Source: Epiperipatus broadwayi
Taxonomy: Eukaryota > Onychophora > Udeonychophora > Euonychophora > Peripatidae
DNA length: 64,000 bases
NCBI GenBank assembly: GCA_028023455.1
Contig: JAQFVV010006208.1
Span: forward strand, 4,944,963 to 5,008,962
Direction of reading: 5' to 3'
In this document: piece after piece, positions 1 through 12,028 of the stretch
How the letters are laid out: the number at the start of each line of letters is the position of its first letter
Numbering within the stretch: the first letter of the stretch is position 1
Translations under genes and position numbers: made by a program
Notes under the pieces: model-generated
Told to the model about the DNA's origin: nothing
The model's database searches: none
The model's input: only the letters and a program-made list of their open reading frames with translations

Positions 1-159
1 TATTTATTTTATGGAATAATATTCATTTAGGGATGATTTAGTTTTTACTTCAATTTATAAAACAAGCTTTAAAACAAATATGCTTTAAAAACATACTACT
101 TGATCCAATTATTTACATTTCTACCTACAATATGACACAAACACATACATTTTTTTAAG

Positions 160-322
160 TTATCACATGATCACCATTCTTTATGCTTACACAAGCTGTT
201 AACACAGAGGCAAAACTCTCCATGCAGTAGCGCCACTTAGTGCAAGCCAGAGTAATCAGTGAATGCATCCATTGATTACTTTGGCTTGCATTGAGTGATG
301 CTACTGTATGGAGAGTTTTGCC
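160..322. repeat. Foldback family A, short copy
   Basis: The left arm runs through CAAAACTCTCCATGCAGTAG and the right arm returns its reverse complement ending GGAGAGTTTTGCC, with a short spacer, so the copy can fold into a hairpin. The leading block ATCACATGATCACCATTC is the outer end seen in other copies. Members of this family recur at 820, 7745, 9604, 10888, 30955, 54063, 60855 and 63130. Confidence 0.8.
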
Positions 323-395
323 ATTGTATTAATTTATTAAATATTTTTATAGATTAATCATATTTTGTATATATATACACATACACATTACTATA

Positions 396-662
396 TGGTG
401 AAACTGAGCTGAATTCAGACCCATACAGCTATCTGGTTTGTAAAGCTGGATTTGAAGACATTTACGTTTCTGAAAAGTTCAGGCTTTCAAATTGATAGTA
501 CATGTTTTATAAGTGCTGACTTTTGAATTAGTATTTTGGATCTAGTTTCTAGAGTCCCAGCGCTCCACTGAGGTGAGCCATAAGCTCGAAACCGATTGGT
601 CTGGAGATAGGAACTTTCCGATAGAGATTTTGAATTCTTTCTCTTTCGGCACTTATAAGATA
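396..662 (+). repeat. Repeat family E fragment
   Basis: The block containing CAGCTATCTGGTT, GGATTTGAAGACATTTACG and AGTATTTTGGATCTAGT matches, in reverse complement, the stretch at about 33430-33560. Its second half (TCCACTGAGGTGAGCCATAA onward) matches 52430-52560. It is a dispersed non-coding repeat of unknown origin. The short antisense open frames over it have no domain. Confidence 0.6.
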
Positions 663-819
663 AAACTTGATTGGAGCTATTGGTAAGCTCCATCTAGTGA
701 TCATTAAATGCAAGCTTAAAATCAAGTTACGAAATTTATGACTTGTTTTGTTAATTTTTATATACACATTGTATAAAGTGTAAATGAAAAGAATTATTAT
801 TTATATATGTTAATAATTA

Positions 820-1052
820 ATGGATGCAAAAAGGTTTCTGCCTAAAATCCCTATCTATTAGCTACTTATCTAATATCCCCAGACTAGTTTCTAGCTTGTG
901 GCTTTCATCAGTGAGGGGCCTTGGATCTGAGAGCACTGCACCTAGATCTTAGGATCTAATGTAACTCTCCAGCAGCCATGTTTTACTTTTTTAGTTAACT
1001 ATAAAGTTATGAATCCAACATTAAAACATAATGTTTTCAATCCAAGCTTGTT
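820..1052 (+). repeat. Foldback family A, single arm
   Basis: It carries the internal family A blocks CCCAGACTAGTTTCTAGCTT, GGCTTTCATCAGTGAGG and GAGAGCACTGCACCTAGATC, followed by CTCCAGCAGCCAT, but no returning arm. It is a truncated copy of the kind seen complete at 63130-63712. Confidence 0.7.
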
Positions 1053-2109
1053 TATATATCATACAGATCTGAATCCAGTTCAGTATCTATACATTTTGGG
1101 AACACTTAAAGAAATCATTCTGAGTATGTATGGAATATATATATACATAGGTGTTTTACTAAAACGTGCAAAACCAGAATTTAATTAGTATTCAAAATAC
1201 ATTGAAGTATTTGTACATAAATTTGAACAACATATGAGATCAAAAAATTAATAATAATATATATATGGAGTAAAAAAAAAAATCCTTTTTCAAAGTTACA
1301 AACCTATTTATATGTATCTTTAAAAAAATTATATCTCTCTTTATTTTTAAAATCCACAATAATGAATATGGTCTAAATATTAATTTTAATTGTTTTTAAT
1401 TGATGTCCTTATAAGTATGTAATATCTTATACTTGATTCACCCAGTGATTTCTGTTTTTCACCAAAAAAAAAAAAGAGCATATACTTATACCATTCAGCA
1501 AAATATTAAATTAATAAATTGAGTGTTGTAATAAGCATGAATGAATTTTAACATCATAACATGGCAAATAAATATTCTCTCAAATATATATTTACATTAG
1601 CTTCTAGTTGCTTGAGTACATATTTAATCTTTTCTACACCTTTTTATTTATTTCCTCTTTTGCTTAATTATTTATATGATTTTGTCAATCTTTTCACCCA
1701 ATTGTCTATTTGTTTTTTAATTTGTCTGCTACTATATAGTTATTCATCTTCAAGCTATCTCATATTTAATCTTTATTACTAACTACCAGACAGCTTTATA
1801 GTACTCTAATTTGTATGTGTAATTTGTGTATAACTTGTTCTTCAAATCAACTATTGCTTTAATATGTTGTTTGTTTGTTATGTTTGTATCAACTTTTAAA
1901 ACTCAATGCATCAACAATAGACATATCAAAAACAGAATACTTTAATTTAAAATCATGGCCAACTGATTATTTCTTATGATATCTGAAAAATTGTGAACAT
2001 TAAATAATTAACAAAACTAACAAAATATAAAGAAAGCATTAACTTTTAATACACACATAAAAAAAATAATCAAGTATTAACCAAGATGTTTATAAAATAA
2101 TAATTTTAT

Positions 2110-2385
2110 GTATGCCATTATAATTTTAAAAAAATTCTTTAAAATTACAAAAAAAAAATATTCTAATTAATAAAAGAGCAATAATAACTTATTTAATCTT
2201 TATACTAATCCAAAATAAGATTTATAATTCTATATATGCTTCATTATTATCATAAAACAATTACTAAATGCTGTATTTTAATCAAATATAGAAGATACTT
2301 TAAAATTTTAAAAAAATCTTAGTTAATAAAAAAAACAATAATTTATTTAATATTTATACTAATCCAAAATAAATATTATCTTAGT
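2110..2385. repeat. Diverged short duplication
   Basis: The string TATACTAATCCAAAATAA occurs twice about 145 bases apart, each time preceded by a similar TTTAAAAT...TTAATAAAA stretch. This is an old imperfect tandem duplication of AT-rich sequence. Confidence 0.5.
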
Positions 2386-2444
2386 AAAATGTTTTCTGTT
2401 TATAAGTTATTTTGTTATGACAACTTTATGATTTTGCTGTCTAG

Positions 2445-2456
2445 GTTTTGGTGAAG
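2445..2456 (+). other. Possible 12-nt microexon (weak)
   Basis: GTTTTGGTGAAG lies between a CTAG acceptor and a GTAAGA donor. It would be a symmetric phase 1-1 exon adding four residues, which fits the phase-1 splicing used across this gene. Sequence alone cannot separate it from chance, and there is no conserved protein motif to test. Confidence 0.15.
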
Positions 2457-3029
2457 GTAAGATTTTTTTTTTTTAATTCATTTTTTATTGTTTATGGAAA
2501 TAAAAAAATACCACTAATGTAAAAAATTTAATGCAGTTTTATTTGTATTAATTTGCTTTTTATTTTATGTCATTTATTTATATTCTTATATGTATAATGT
2601 TAATTATATTGTTGAAGGGAAAATAATGTCCGATAGGTGAAGTAAATGTAATAAATAGGTCATGTGATGTATAAAACTATATCTTGAAAAGGTCTCAATA
2701 AGAGATGAAAGCCGGATTGATAATTAAATAATTATAAATATAATTAGTTGTTTGTTTCAGTTTTATTTAGTTTGATTATTATATTAATTGTATATCAATA
2801 ACAACATTGTGAACAAATAATTACTGTATTTTTATATTGGATATTTGAACATTGTATATATAAAAAAAGATAATTAGAGAAGCCGATGGTGTTATAGATG
2901 CAGTTTAAACATTTCAGAATAACCTAAAAATCCCTTCAATTTACAAAAAGTATTGAATAATTCTAAATATTTGTCTTTTTTTTTTAATTAATGTAATTAT
3001 GAACTCATTATAATCGAGTATTAAGAAAA

Positions 3030-3088
3030 GGTAATAGTTGAAATTCAAAACTTTTATATTAAAGGTAATAGTTGAAATTCAAAACTTA
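3030..3088. repeat. Short tandem duplication
   Basis: GGTAATAGTTGAAATTCAAA occurs twice in direct orientation about 34 bases apart. It is a local slippage-type duplication with no coding meaning. Confidence 0.7.
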
Positions 3089-6000
3089 TATTACACTAAG
3101 CATGTTTTCTGCAGACCACTGCCAGAATAGTTGTGCTATTTTAATTTAGCAATTCATAATTATTTTATATATGGACGTAATTTATTATGTAAATGAGGCA
3201 CTTAAATGTTCCATTTTTTCGACAGTAGAACACATGAATCATATCTGTATTGAATTGATTTTATCTGTATTAAATTGATTTTATCTTTTAATTTATTATT
3301 TTTTATAAAATAATATATTTTAAATTACAGAGAACATAAAGATTTAATGGTAATAGAATTTTATCAAATCGAACATACTGTTAGATATATGTCGCTAATA
3401 TGGAAAAGGCAAAACAACAGCAATTGTTAAAATCTAGAAAAGAGACTAGAAATCAAAAACTTTAAAAGTATATATTGTATATATATTTAAAAATCAGTTA
3501 CTTTATTGAAATAGACATATTTAATATGGACAACTTATGCAATAATCTATGTTTAAATTATCCAATCAATAAAATTACAATACCATGAAGTATTAAATTT
3601 GTCTACGTATTAACCTTTCATTTATAGTTTAATATTATCACATTTGGTTTTAATATAAATTGTATACACTTTTCTACAAATACGTCATCATCAGTAATCA
3701 TCGTTCATAAAATGAACTCTCACACCACATATGACTACATGGCTATTTTTTCTTTGCTTGATCCATTGATTTTGTTCTGCATGTTTTTTTCCAATATATT
3801 TTTTATAATTCTCTTGTTTTAAAGTACATGGCCAATCTTTTTGTTCTTTATCTTCATAATTTTCTCAATAAATAATAATATTCCATTAATTCTTCCCAAC
3901 ATTTTCGTATTAACAATCTCGTTTTTTTTTTTCAAATTATCCTTTTCATTGTTCTTTGGATTCACATCATCAAACTTACCTATTGGTTTTCCTATTATAT
4001 ATTTCTAATAGTATTACAAATAGTGTTACATGTTGATAATACTAGGAAATTACATTTATTTATTGATAATAAAGGATATCATCATATCTTAATTACCAAA
4101 GTTGTTATCAAAAGCTATTATCAATATTTATTTTTGCAAATTGTTAATTTTTGTAATCATATTTAATTTAGCTTAATTCAGGTAGTTGAATAGATTGCTT
4201 ATAAATTGTATAATGCAAATATTATTATCAATATTTTGATAACAATCAGTTATCCATTTTATTTTCTAAAATCACACACACACGTATATAGTCTATATAT
4301 GTAAATTTATGCTATCTAGTAGTGCCTTGCATGGTTCAGTGAGTCATTGAGAGATGGACCCTAGAACTGACAGTTTATGGATTATAGTTTAATTTCTGTT
4401 GATTGAATTTATGAACTCCCAAACAATATATCATTTGACTTTTTTGAATAAAAAAAAAAGAGAAATTAGTTTTATAATTTCTTTTAATATATAATATTAA
4501 TATCATCTATGTTCTTTATTTATTTTTACAATGCTTTTTTACAACCCACTATTGAGTTTCAATTGCCCTAGCAGTCTTCTTCAGAACTTCTACTTATATT
4601 TCCAAATATTAAATCTTTTAATATATCATTAATATTTTTTAAAAATGAGATAATTTAATGGTTTTTTTTTTCCCTCAGAATTTTTTTCACAATTTTGTAG
4701 CAGAATTTTTATAAATGAAATAATTCTTTACCATATCTTCATCTAAGCATGTTTTCTGTATATGGGTGTGCAAATTTCCAAGCTTTTTTATATTAGTTAG
4801 AAATCCTTTTTAAAAATTCTTTAAAAATTATTTGTTGGGTATTTAATTTTTATTTCTGGAGATAATTTTAATGATTCTTTTTAAGTTGTTGAAGTTTTTT
4901 ATCAAATTTGTTATATTTTTAAAAATATCTCAATTTTAATCATTTTATTTTTTAAAAAAGTTTTAAGTAAGATTTTTTTCATTCTCTTCTGCTTCAGTAA
5001 AAATACAATCAGACATCCTTGTGAAGTTTGACATATTTTCTGCCAATTTTTTTTTTTTTTACTGGCTATAGTTACAGTTTTTGCCTCTATCTCCTCTTGA
5101 TTTGTTTTTATTTTTTTCTTCTTTTTTTTTTAAACTAAAAACTAAAGTAATAACTATATAAATTTAGTTACCAATTCATAATTTAGATCGATATCATGAT
5201 AACTTTATTTAATTATATACAATATGCATATATTTAGATAACTTTATCTGTACAAATTATTCTAATAAATACATCACATTGTTGTATTAGTGCATAGAAA
5301 CGAATCGTTGAAAATCTATCCGATTAATTAAATTAGAGATGAATTTATTTGCTATATTACACAATGATAACATTGCAAAATAACAAAGTGAATTACCAAA
5401 CTAAAGTTGTATATATGAGAAAAGTGTTTTATTCTGCTCCATTTTAAAACTAGAAATTAAATTAAAAATTCAGTTCTCACCCTAATTTGTAGTCATATTT
5501 TACTAAAATAATAATCTGGTTCAACTAGTGTCCTACGTTAATTTTATTTGAATGCAACACTAAGAGATTGATTTATCTCAATATGCATTTATATAAATAT
5601 GTAAATAATATTTACTAAGGCTTTAACCTCAAGAATATGTGTGTAAAATGCGATATTAGGGACCTCTACAGGTCTTAACCACAAGCTTACGCTTTGGAAG
5701 AAAATTATATATAATTTATTAAAAGTATATATGCAATAGTAATATCAAAAGCAAATTGATTGATATACTAAAAGATAATGAGTGGAATAGGTTTCATATT
5801 TTTATTTAATATTTTTGTCAATTATGTTTATTGTTTTATTACATATATTGGAAACATATAAAAGAAAAAGAGAAAAAAGTAAAAGAAATATCAATGGCTT
5901 AATCTAAAAGTAAGGAATCATTATATACTATATACTTTGTAGCCTATATCTAATGATGGCAATGTAGTTATAAACTGCATTCAGAAATAATGGGATGCAA

Positions 6001-6264
6001 GTTATGATGAAGATATAAAATCTCTTGGATCAAAAAATCTCTTAACACTGACATAATATATAGATATATATTCAGATGATGGTAAGAGTTTTTACTATTC
6101 CTCTACAGAGTTGGTTTCTATCAGTTTTTAATCGAGTAATTTCTCTTTCTGAACAGGTTAGAAGATATTTTTATAAATACTGTAATTTAACTCTGACATG
6201 TGAAAAAATTTGTTTTCAGTCTCTTTTTTATGTACTACAATTAATAATTTTCATACATTCTTTT

Positions 6265-6759
6265 TGTAATTAGAAGGGATTTGAACTCAGACTTTCAAGT
6301 TCACTATAGCTATCCTCTGCATCCTATATAACCAATACAGATAACCACATACATTTGAAAAAGATAATGATCTTCAATGTACATATTTCATGCTGAACTA
6401 GCATTCATCAGTTTGTTCATATTATCATCTCCCATATATATATATATATAATCAGTGCTTAGTTTAATAGACAAGCTTCAATCTTCTCCACCCTCCAACT
6501 CTTCAGCCATCATATTATTGAAAACCTGTCCATTAAAGTTTGAAGATTTATTATCATTATATAAACTGAGCACTGATTATATGTATGTGTGGGAGATGAT
6601 GATCTGGACCAACTGATGAGTGCTGGTTCAGCACAAAGTGCATATATTGGAGATTATGTATCTTTTTCACATGTACGTCATCATGTATATTGTTGTATAA
6701 GATGAAGTGGATAGCTGTGGGAAGCTTGAAAGTCTGAGTTCAAATCCCTTCTCATTACA
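6265..6759. repeat. Foldback family B, complete copy
   Basis: The left end GTAATTAGAAGGGATTTGAA and the right end TTCAAATCCCTTCTCATTAC are inverted copies. Inner inverted blocks (AGACTTTCAAG with CTTGAAAGTCT, and TATCATCTCCCA with GGGAGATGATG) continue the hairpin. Related sequence recurs at 26065, 46230, 50585 and 51002. No coding capacity is visible, so it is probably a non-autonomous DNA element or a fold-back pair of one. Confidence 0.75.
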
Positions 6760-7151
6760 TTAAGTTCAGTATAGACAATATACTTGTATTTAAATAACAT
6801 TTTTTTTTTTGTAAATAATAATATAATAACAGAAAAAATTCCTTAATATAATAAAAACAGCTAAAAAAAAAAAAGAGGGAGGTGGCAGAGAGAGGAGATA
6901 TAAAAGTCATATAATTTTAATTAGTGATTAGAATACAATTTATAAATAAATATGGTAATAAATTTTTTTTGATTTAAAATTTATTTGGTGGTATTTTTTT
7001 CGTTTCATAATATATTTGTATGATTGCTTTTTATATATTATTATTTATTGTACTTTTTATTATTTTAAAATCTCAATAAAGTTCATTATAATGTTGATTT
7101 TTTTTTACTGAAAATAATGTTACATTAATAATAATATTATAATAATAATAG

Positions 7152-7487
7152 AAGAGGTCAAAGTTCAAGAAGAAGTTACAGTAGAAGAAGTTCAGTTAGA
7201 GGAAGCAGCGCCAAGATTTGTGGAAATTTTACAAAATGTCACAGTAACTGAAGGGGATGATGCGACATTAACTTGCAAAGTGACCGGACATCCACAGCCA
7301 GAAACTATATGGTATTTAGATGGAATACCCATTAAACAGTCTGATGTATATGATATTAGTCAAAAGGAAGATGGTACTTGCAAACTATATATTTCAGAGG
7401 TCATTTTAGAAGATGAAGGTGAATATGTTTGCAAAGCCACTAATGAACTGGGGACGGTTAAATCTAAAGCCGAAATTTTAGTTGAAG
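7152..7487 (+). CDS. Titin-like protein, exon 1 in window: I-set Ig domain
   Basis: This exon encodes about 112 residues: a Glu/Val-rich linker (EEVKVQEEVTVEEVQLEEAA) and then one I-set immunoglobulin domain. The domain starts at APRFVE and has the B-strand Cys in TLTCKVTG, the core Trp in IWYLDG, and the F-strand motif DEGEYVCKATN, so both canonical cysteines are present. Such domains are folded beads in titin, twitchin and obscurin-type muscle proteins. The acceptor is AATAATAG before 7152 and the donor is GTAAGA at 7488; both splice in phase 1, so the exon is symmetric. Its last base joins the next exon to make a GAC codon. The true start codon lies upstream of the window. Confidence 0.9.
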
Positions 7488-7744
7488 GTAAGATTTTCTT
7501 TTATTAATATTTTTTTAGAAATAATTGTAGTAAAAAATTTTGAAAAAATTTATAAATTAACTTAATTCCAATATTGAATTATTTGAATAGCATCACTGTA
7601 ATTATATGACAGCAATTGAAACCTGAGTTTTGTTAAGTAGCATAATTGTTGACTTCATATATATATATAGATTCAAGTATGGGTATATAATTTAAACCAT
7701 GTGAATTGACCCATATATTGTATATACATGAAGTATATGTTATT

Positions 7745-8122
7745 AAACAGGCAAAACTCTCCATACAATATTGTCATTCAATGCAAGCCAGAATAATCAA
7801 TGGATGCCAGAAGGCTAGTGCATAAAATCCCCATCTAGTGCCTACTCATCCAATATCCCCAGACTAGTTTTTGGCTTGTGGCCTTCGTCAGTGAGGAACC
7901 TTGTGCAGTGCTCTCAGATCCAAGGCTCCTCACTGACAAAGGCCACAAGCCAGAAACTAATCTGGGGATATTGGATGAGTAGGCATTAAATGGGGATTTT
8001 ATGCATAAGCCTTCTGGCATCCATTGATTACTCTGTCTTGCACTGAGTGGCAATACTGTATGAAGAGTTTTGCCAGTTTTAATAACAGTTATAAACAAGC
8101 ATAAAAAATGGTGATCATGAGA
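7745..8122. repeat. Foldback family A, complete copy
   Basis: The arms GCAAAACTCTCCATAC and GAAGAGTTTTGCC face each other. Internal blocks CCCAGACTAGTTTTTGGCTT and GAAACTAATCTGGGGATATT are inverted copies, so the copy is a long hairpin. The 87-codon antisense frame across it is a by-product of the repeat. Confidence 0.85.
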
Positions 8123-9603
8123 TGAAGTATATGTGTTGGATCCATATATATAAATAAACTTAAAATGATTTAATTATTCAAAAACATTTTTGAAAGTTAT
8201 TTGCATTTAAAATTATTTTTATGATCTAGAATCCATAATTGCTTGATAATTAAAAACCAATAAAGAAAACAAAAAAATAAAGAAATCCAATTAAAATAAA
8301 TAATATGATCTTTGTAATTTAGTTTTATTAGTCAGCTGCATTTATTTGATAATTAATAATTTAAAAAATATTGATATAAAATAATATAATTCTATTTAGA
8401 TAAATCTATTATTATTTATTCAGCAGTCAAATTTCATTGAGTTTTGTAATATATATCTATTTGCATGTACTAAATTTAAATTAAAAATGAAATACTGCCT
8501 AAAAATATATATATTCTGATTTGTACAAATTTTTTTTTTGTGACAAGAATAAATTGGTCACTTGTGAAAACATATTAGATTTATGGCTATTAAGCTATAT
8601 ATATTACATATAAAAATATTTTAAAAGACCGCATCAAAACATCATGTGATCAATATTTCATACGCTTACACATGCTGTTAATAACAATAATGTGATGTGA
8701 TGCGATGCACTGTCTTCTTTTTCAAAGTCAGGAATCTCTCAGCCATTATGGCCACAGAAACCTGTTAGCTACTTTCCTCCACCCTAAGTCTTACCCATAT
8801 TCTTCTCTATTTTTCTCCATCCCATTTCCACAACATAATCTTTATCAACTCTATGACCTTTATATCTAAATTCCCCTTATGTATTTACAAACACAGCATA
8901 AAAACCAAGAACCCACTTTCTATATAATCACTTTGTTTATATTTATTCTTCCACAACTTCATTATTTGTACTTTTTCTGCTTGCAGGCATTTACATTCAA
9001 TTAACAGATGCCTAGTATTTTCTATGCCTTCATTACACAACTTGTAGACAAAATTACCCACAGTTTTCCATTTATGTGTATATTCCTTTGTTTCTAAAGA
9101 TCCTGTTTGAGCCTTAAATAGTAAACTACTTTTCTTGCTATTATCATAAATTAAGTCACGCCTAATATTCTGTTTACTTATATATATATATAATTTTTAA
9201 ACTCTTTTTACTCTCTATATTAGTTCTCTATCTCTCCAACTCTCTATTTTTTTAATAATGCATCATTTCTTTTATCCTATTCCTTTCCATTAAAATACTC
9301 AACAATTTTCCTAACACAATTATCTCACCTTGTGTATAAGTATACTGACAATTTCTCTAGCCCCAAATCTTCTGCATACCGTACTACCTTTCTCACCTAT
9401 ATTGTTGCCTGTCCTTTACTCAAAACCCAATTAAATACTATTTTGGCGATCCTCTTATTATACATAAATTGCAATCTACTGAATAATTTCATTTGCTTTA
9501 TGCATTTCTCATATAAAAACTTGACCATCCCATTTCTTCTTGAATTGCCTCCATTGCCATTCACACATCTGCATCTAATGCATGTCTTCCTACTTCTCTA
9601 ATA

Positions 9604-9905
9604 AACTCTCCATACAGTAGTGCCACAAAGTGCAAGCCTTCATAATCAATGGATGTAAGAAGGTTTTTGCTACTCATCCAATATTCCCAGACTAGTATCT
9701 ATCTTGTGGTTTTCATCAGTGAGGAATCTTAGAATGTTCTCTCATATCCAAAGCTCCTCACTGACAAAAGCCACAAATTAGAAACTAGTCTGGAGACATT
9801 GGATGATTAGGCACTAGATAAGGATTTTATGCAAAAATCTTCTTGCATCCATTGATTATGAATACTTCCATTTGGTGGCACTACTGTATGGAAAGTTTGC
9901 TATTG
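9604..9905. repeat. Foldback family A, complete copy
   Basis: It opens with AACTCTCCATACAGTAGTGCC and closes with GGCACTACTGTATGGAAAG, with inverted internal blocks around CCCAGACTAGTATCTATC and GAAACTAGTCTGGAGAC. It is a diverged hairpin copy. Confidence 0.85.
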
Positions 9906-10887
9906 TCATAAATATATTTACATTTATTAAAATATTTTATATAATTTTAAAAAATCAACAAGGTATTATATAATCTCCTTTTTTCTTTCCAAAGTGACCC
10001 ATTAATTGCAATATAAATTTTCAACATTTTATATATATATATTGTTTAACACTATTGCCTATTTCTTTTGCACATAAAATATTTTTTCATCTTTCCACTT
10101 ATATTTGACCATCTCATTTGGAGCATTTATAAGGTGTAATCCTATAAATGGACAAATATCTATATTTATAATATGTTTACAAAAATTTATAAGAATAATT
10201 ATATAAATTATTCATATATATGTGTATATACTTGAATTTATCTATTTATAGTTATCTTCACATGATTAATACTCTTTTATTGTATTTAAATACAAGAATA
10301 TATATACTTTTAAGCTACATGTAATTAGAGGGGATTAGAACCCAGAATGTTATATATATATATAAATGAATTAAATCATCTTCCCCAGGCTATGAATTGA
10401 AAAGCATTCTAAATGTTGAACAAATGATCTAGAATAAAATGAATCCACCACTTCATGGGAGTGTTGATATTTATAAGCATACCTTTGTGAACATTATATG
10501 ATAGAAAAGTAACAAAAAAGATTTACTAATGTGAAAATAAATTTAGAAAAATATAAATCGAATTATATTTATAAAAAGAATTATTTTGGCCATGTTATAA
10601 GTAATAAATATAGATTTGTATACACTTATAGAACGAATTCTTGAAAATGATCACACAAGATGGTTGAAAGTAATAGGAGTGGTAGATATGAAAAAAAAAT
10701 CGATAAATTAAAACAAGTTTTATTGAAAATGTGTATATTCCAACATGTATCTAATGTACAGTGTTTTATTAAATTAGCCAATTAAATATATTTCCGTTTT
10801 TTGTCACATTTATGTTTCTGAGTTGGTGGGATTTTTTAAAACTTTTAACTTACAACAGTTAACAAATTTCCTTGTATAAAACCACTA

Positions 10888-11373
10888 AAACATCATATGA
10901 TCACCATTTCCTATGCTTAAACAAGCTGTTAAAACAAAAGTAAACTCTCCATACAGCAGTGTCCTCCAGTGCAACCTTTAGTAATCAGTGACTGGAAGAA
11001 GGTTTGTGCATAAAATCCATATCTAGTGCCTACTCATCCAGTATCCTCAGACTAGCTTACATCTTGTGTCTTTCATCAGTGAGCAATCTTGGATTTGAAA
11101 GCACTGCACCTATATCTTGGACTCGTAGCTTTATAGTTAACTAAATAGGAAAAGATTGGCTGCTAGAGGATTGCATTGAATCCTAAGATCTAGGTGTAGT
11201 GCTCTCAAATCTATGATTCCCTACTCATGAAAGCCACAAGTCAGAAAGCAATCCTGGGATAATGTATGATTTGGTATTAGACAGAGGTTTTAAGCACAGA
11301 TCTTCTCACATCCTTTGATCACTAAGGCTTGCCCTGGGTAGCACTACTGTATAGAGATATTGCTACGGTTTTA
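10888..11373. repeat. Foldback family A, longer copy
   Basis: It includes the outer block CATCATATGATCACCATTTC and arms GTAAACTCTCCATACAGC and GCACTACTGTATAGAGA. The centre carries inverted segments on either side of a TTTATAGTTAACTA spacer. It is more diverged than the copy at 63130. Confidence 0.8.
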
Positions 11374-12028
11374 ATTTTTTTTGTACGTTTAGTAGATAAG
11401 CTTGTTTTAAAAACTATGTTGGCATGTTTAAAGACTGATGTTTGTAGATATGTTATATTCAAAAGAATTATTTTCTGTGATATTGTGCGCTTGATATGTT
11501 AAAGAATTTTAATGTTTCTTTAAATGTTGCACAACATAGTAATTGACAGAGTACATTAATCTTGTTTAAAACTTAAAATGTATTCTTATTTTAAATAATA
11601 ATTATTGATAAATTGATTTGACTTAGTTTATTATTGCCACATTTAATTAAATTTTAGTAGCTACAAGGAAAACAAGTTACGTCTTTCAGTCTATCATGAT
11701 CTCTACTTAGTGAAAATTTACTGGAGATTGAAAAAGAACGTAAAAATATTCAAATACATTAATTTTATTATTAAAATAAAGTACTATCAAAATTATTTTT
11801 TTATTTGTAAAAAGAATTTTAGAAACTGTAAATTAATACATACATACATCAAACACACACAAACCAATAACAAAAACATTCCTATATAAAACTACTTTTA
11901 TAAAAATCAAACTGGTATTAGATTCAAAGTTATATCTCAAGTTAAATATCATTCATACAAAAAATATAATAAAAAATAATTAGTAAAAATATTTCATTTT
12001 TTGCCTGTACACTCTATATTGTTAATAG

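Larger units (their letters stand above)
1..7151. other. Upstream intron or 5' flank, non-coding
   Basis: This stretch precedes the first certain exon and is probably intron sequence of the titin-like gene, because that exon opens in phase 1 and must have an upstream partner. It is very AT-rich, with many A/T runs and TA microsatellites. It holds foldback family A copies near 160-322 and 820-1052, a family E fragment at 396-662, short duplications at 2110-2385 and 3030-3088, and a family B foldback at 6265-6759. Open frames of 60-75 codons here lack any recognisable domain and look like chance. One 12-nt microexon candidate is listed separately. Confidence 0.6.
7488..12028 (+). other. Intron 1 of the titin-like gene
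   Basis: It begins GTAAGA and ends in a pyrimidine-leaning tract and TTAATAG. It contains foldback family A copies at 7745-8122, 9604-9905 and 10888-11373, plus a family A end fragment near 8636-8688. The less AT-rich block at about 8700-9600 has open frames but no recognisable protein. No further exon was found. Confidence 0.8.

Noticed and set aside
1561-1782. 73-codon Leu/Ser/Tyr-rich frame upstream
   Set aside because: T-rich DNA gives hydrophobic chance frames; no start context, homology or splice signals support it.
6076-6273. 65-codon frame before the family B foldback
   Set aside because: No domain or splice support; it runs into repeat sequence.
9332-9601. 89-codon frame in intron 1
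   Set aside because: Low-complexity hydrophobic translation from a T/C-rich stretch; no domain seen.
12001-12028. Possible start of the 171-residue exon at 12001 with an N-terminal MPVHSILLI
   Set aside because: The codon there is TTG, and the segment is a pyrimidine-leaning acceptor tract ending TTAATAG; the phase-1 join at 12029 fits the preceding Ig exon.
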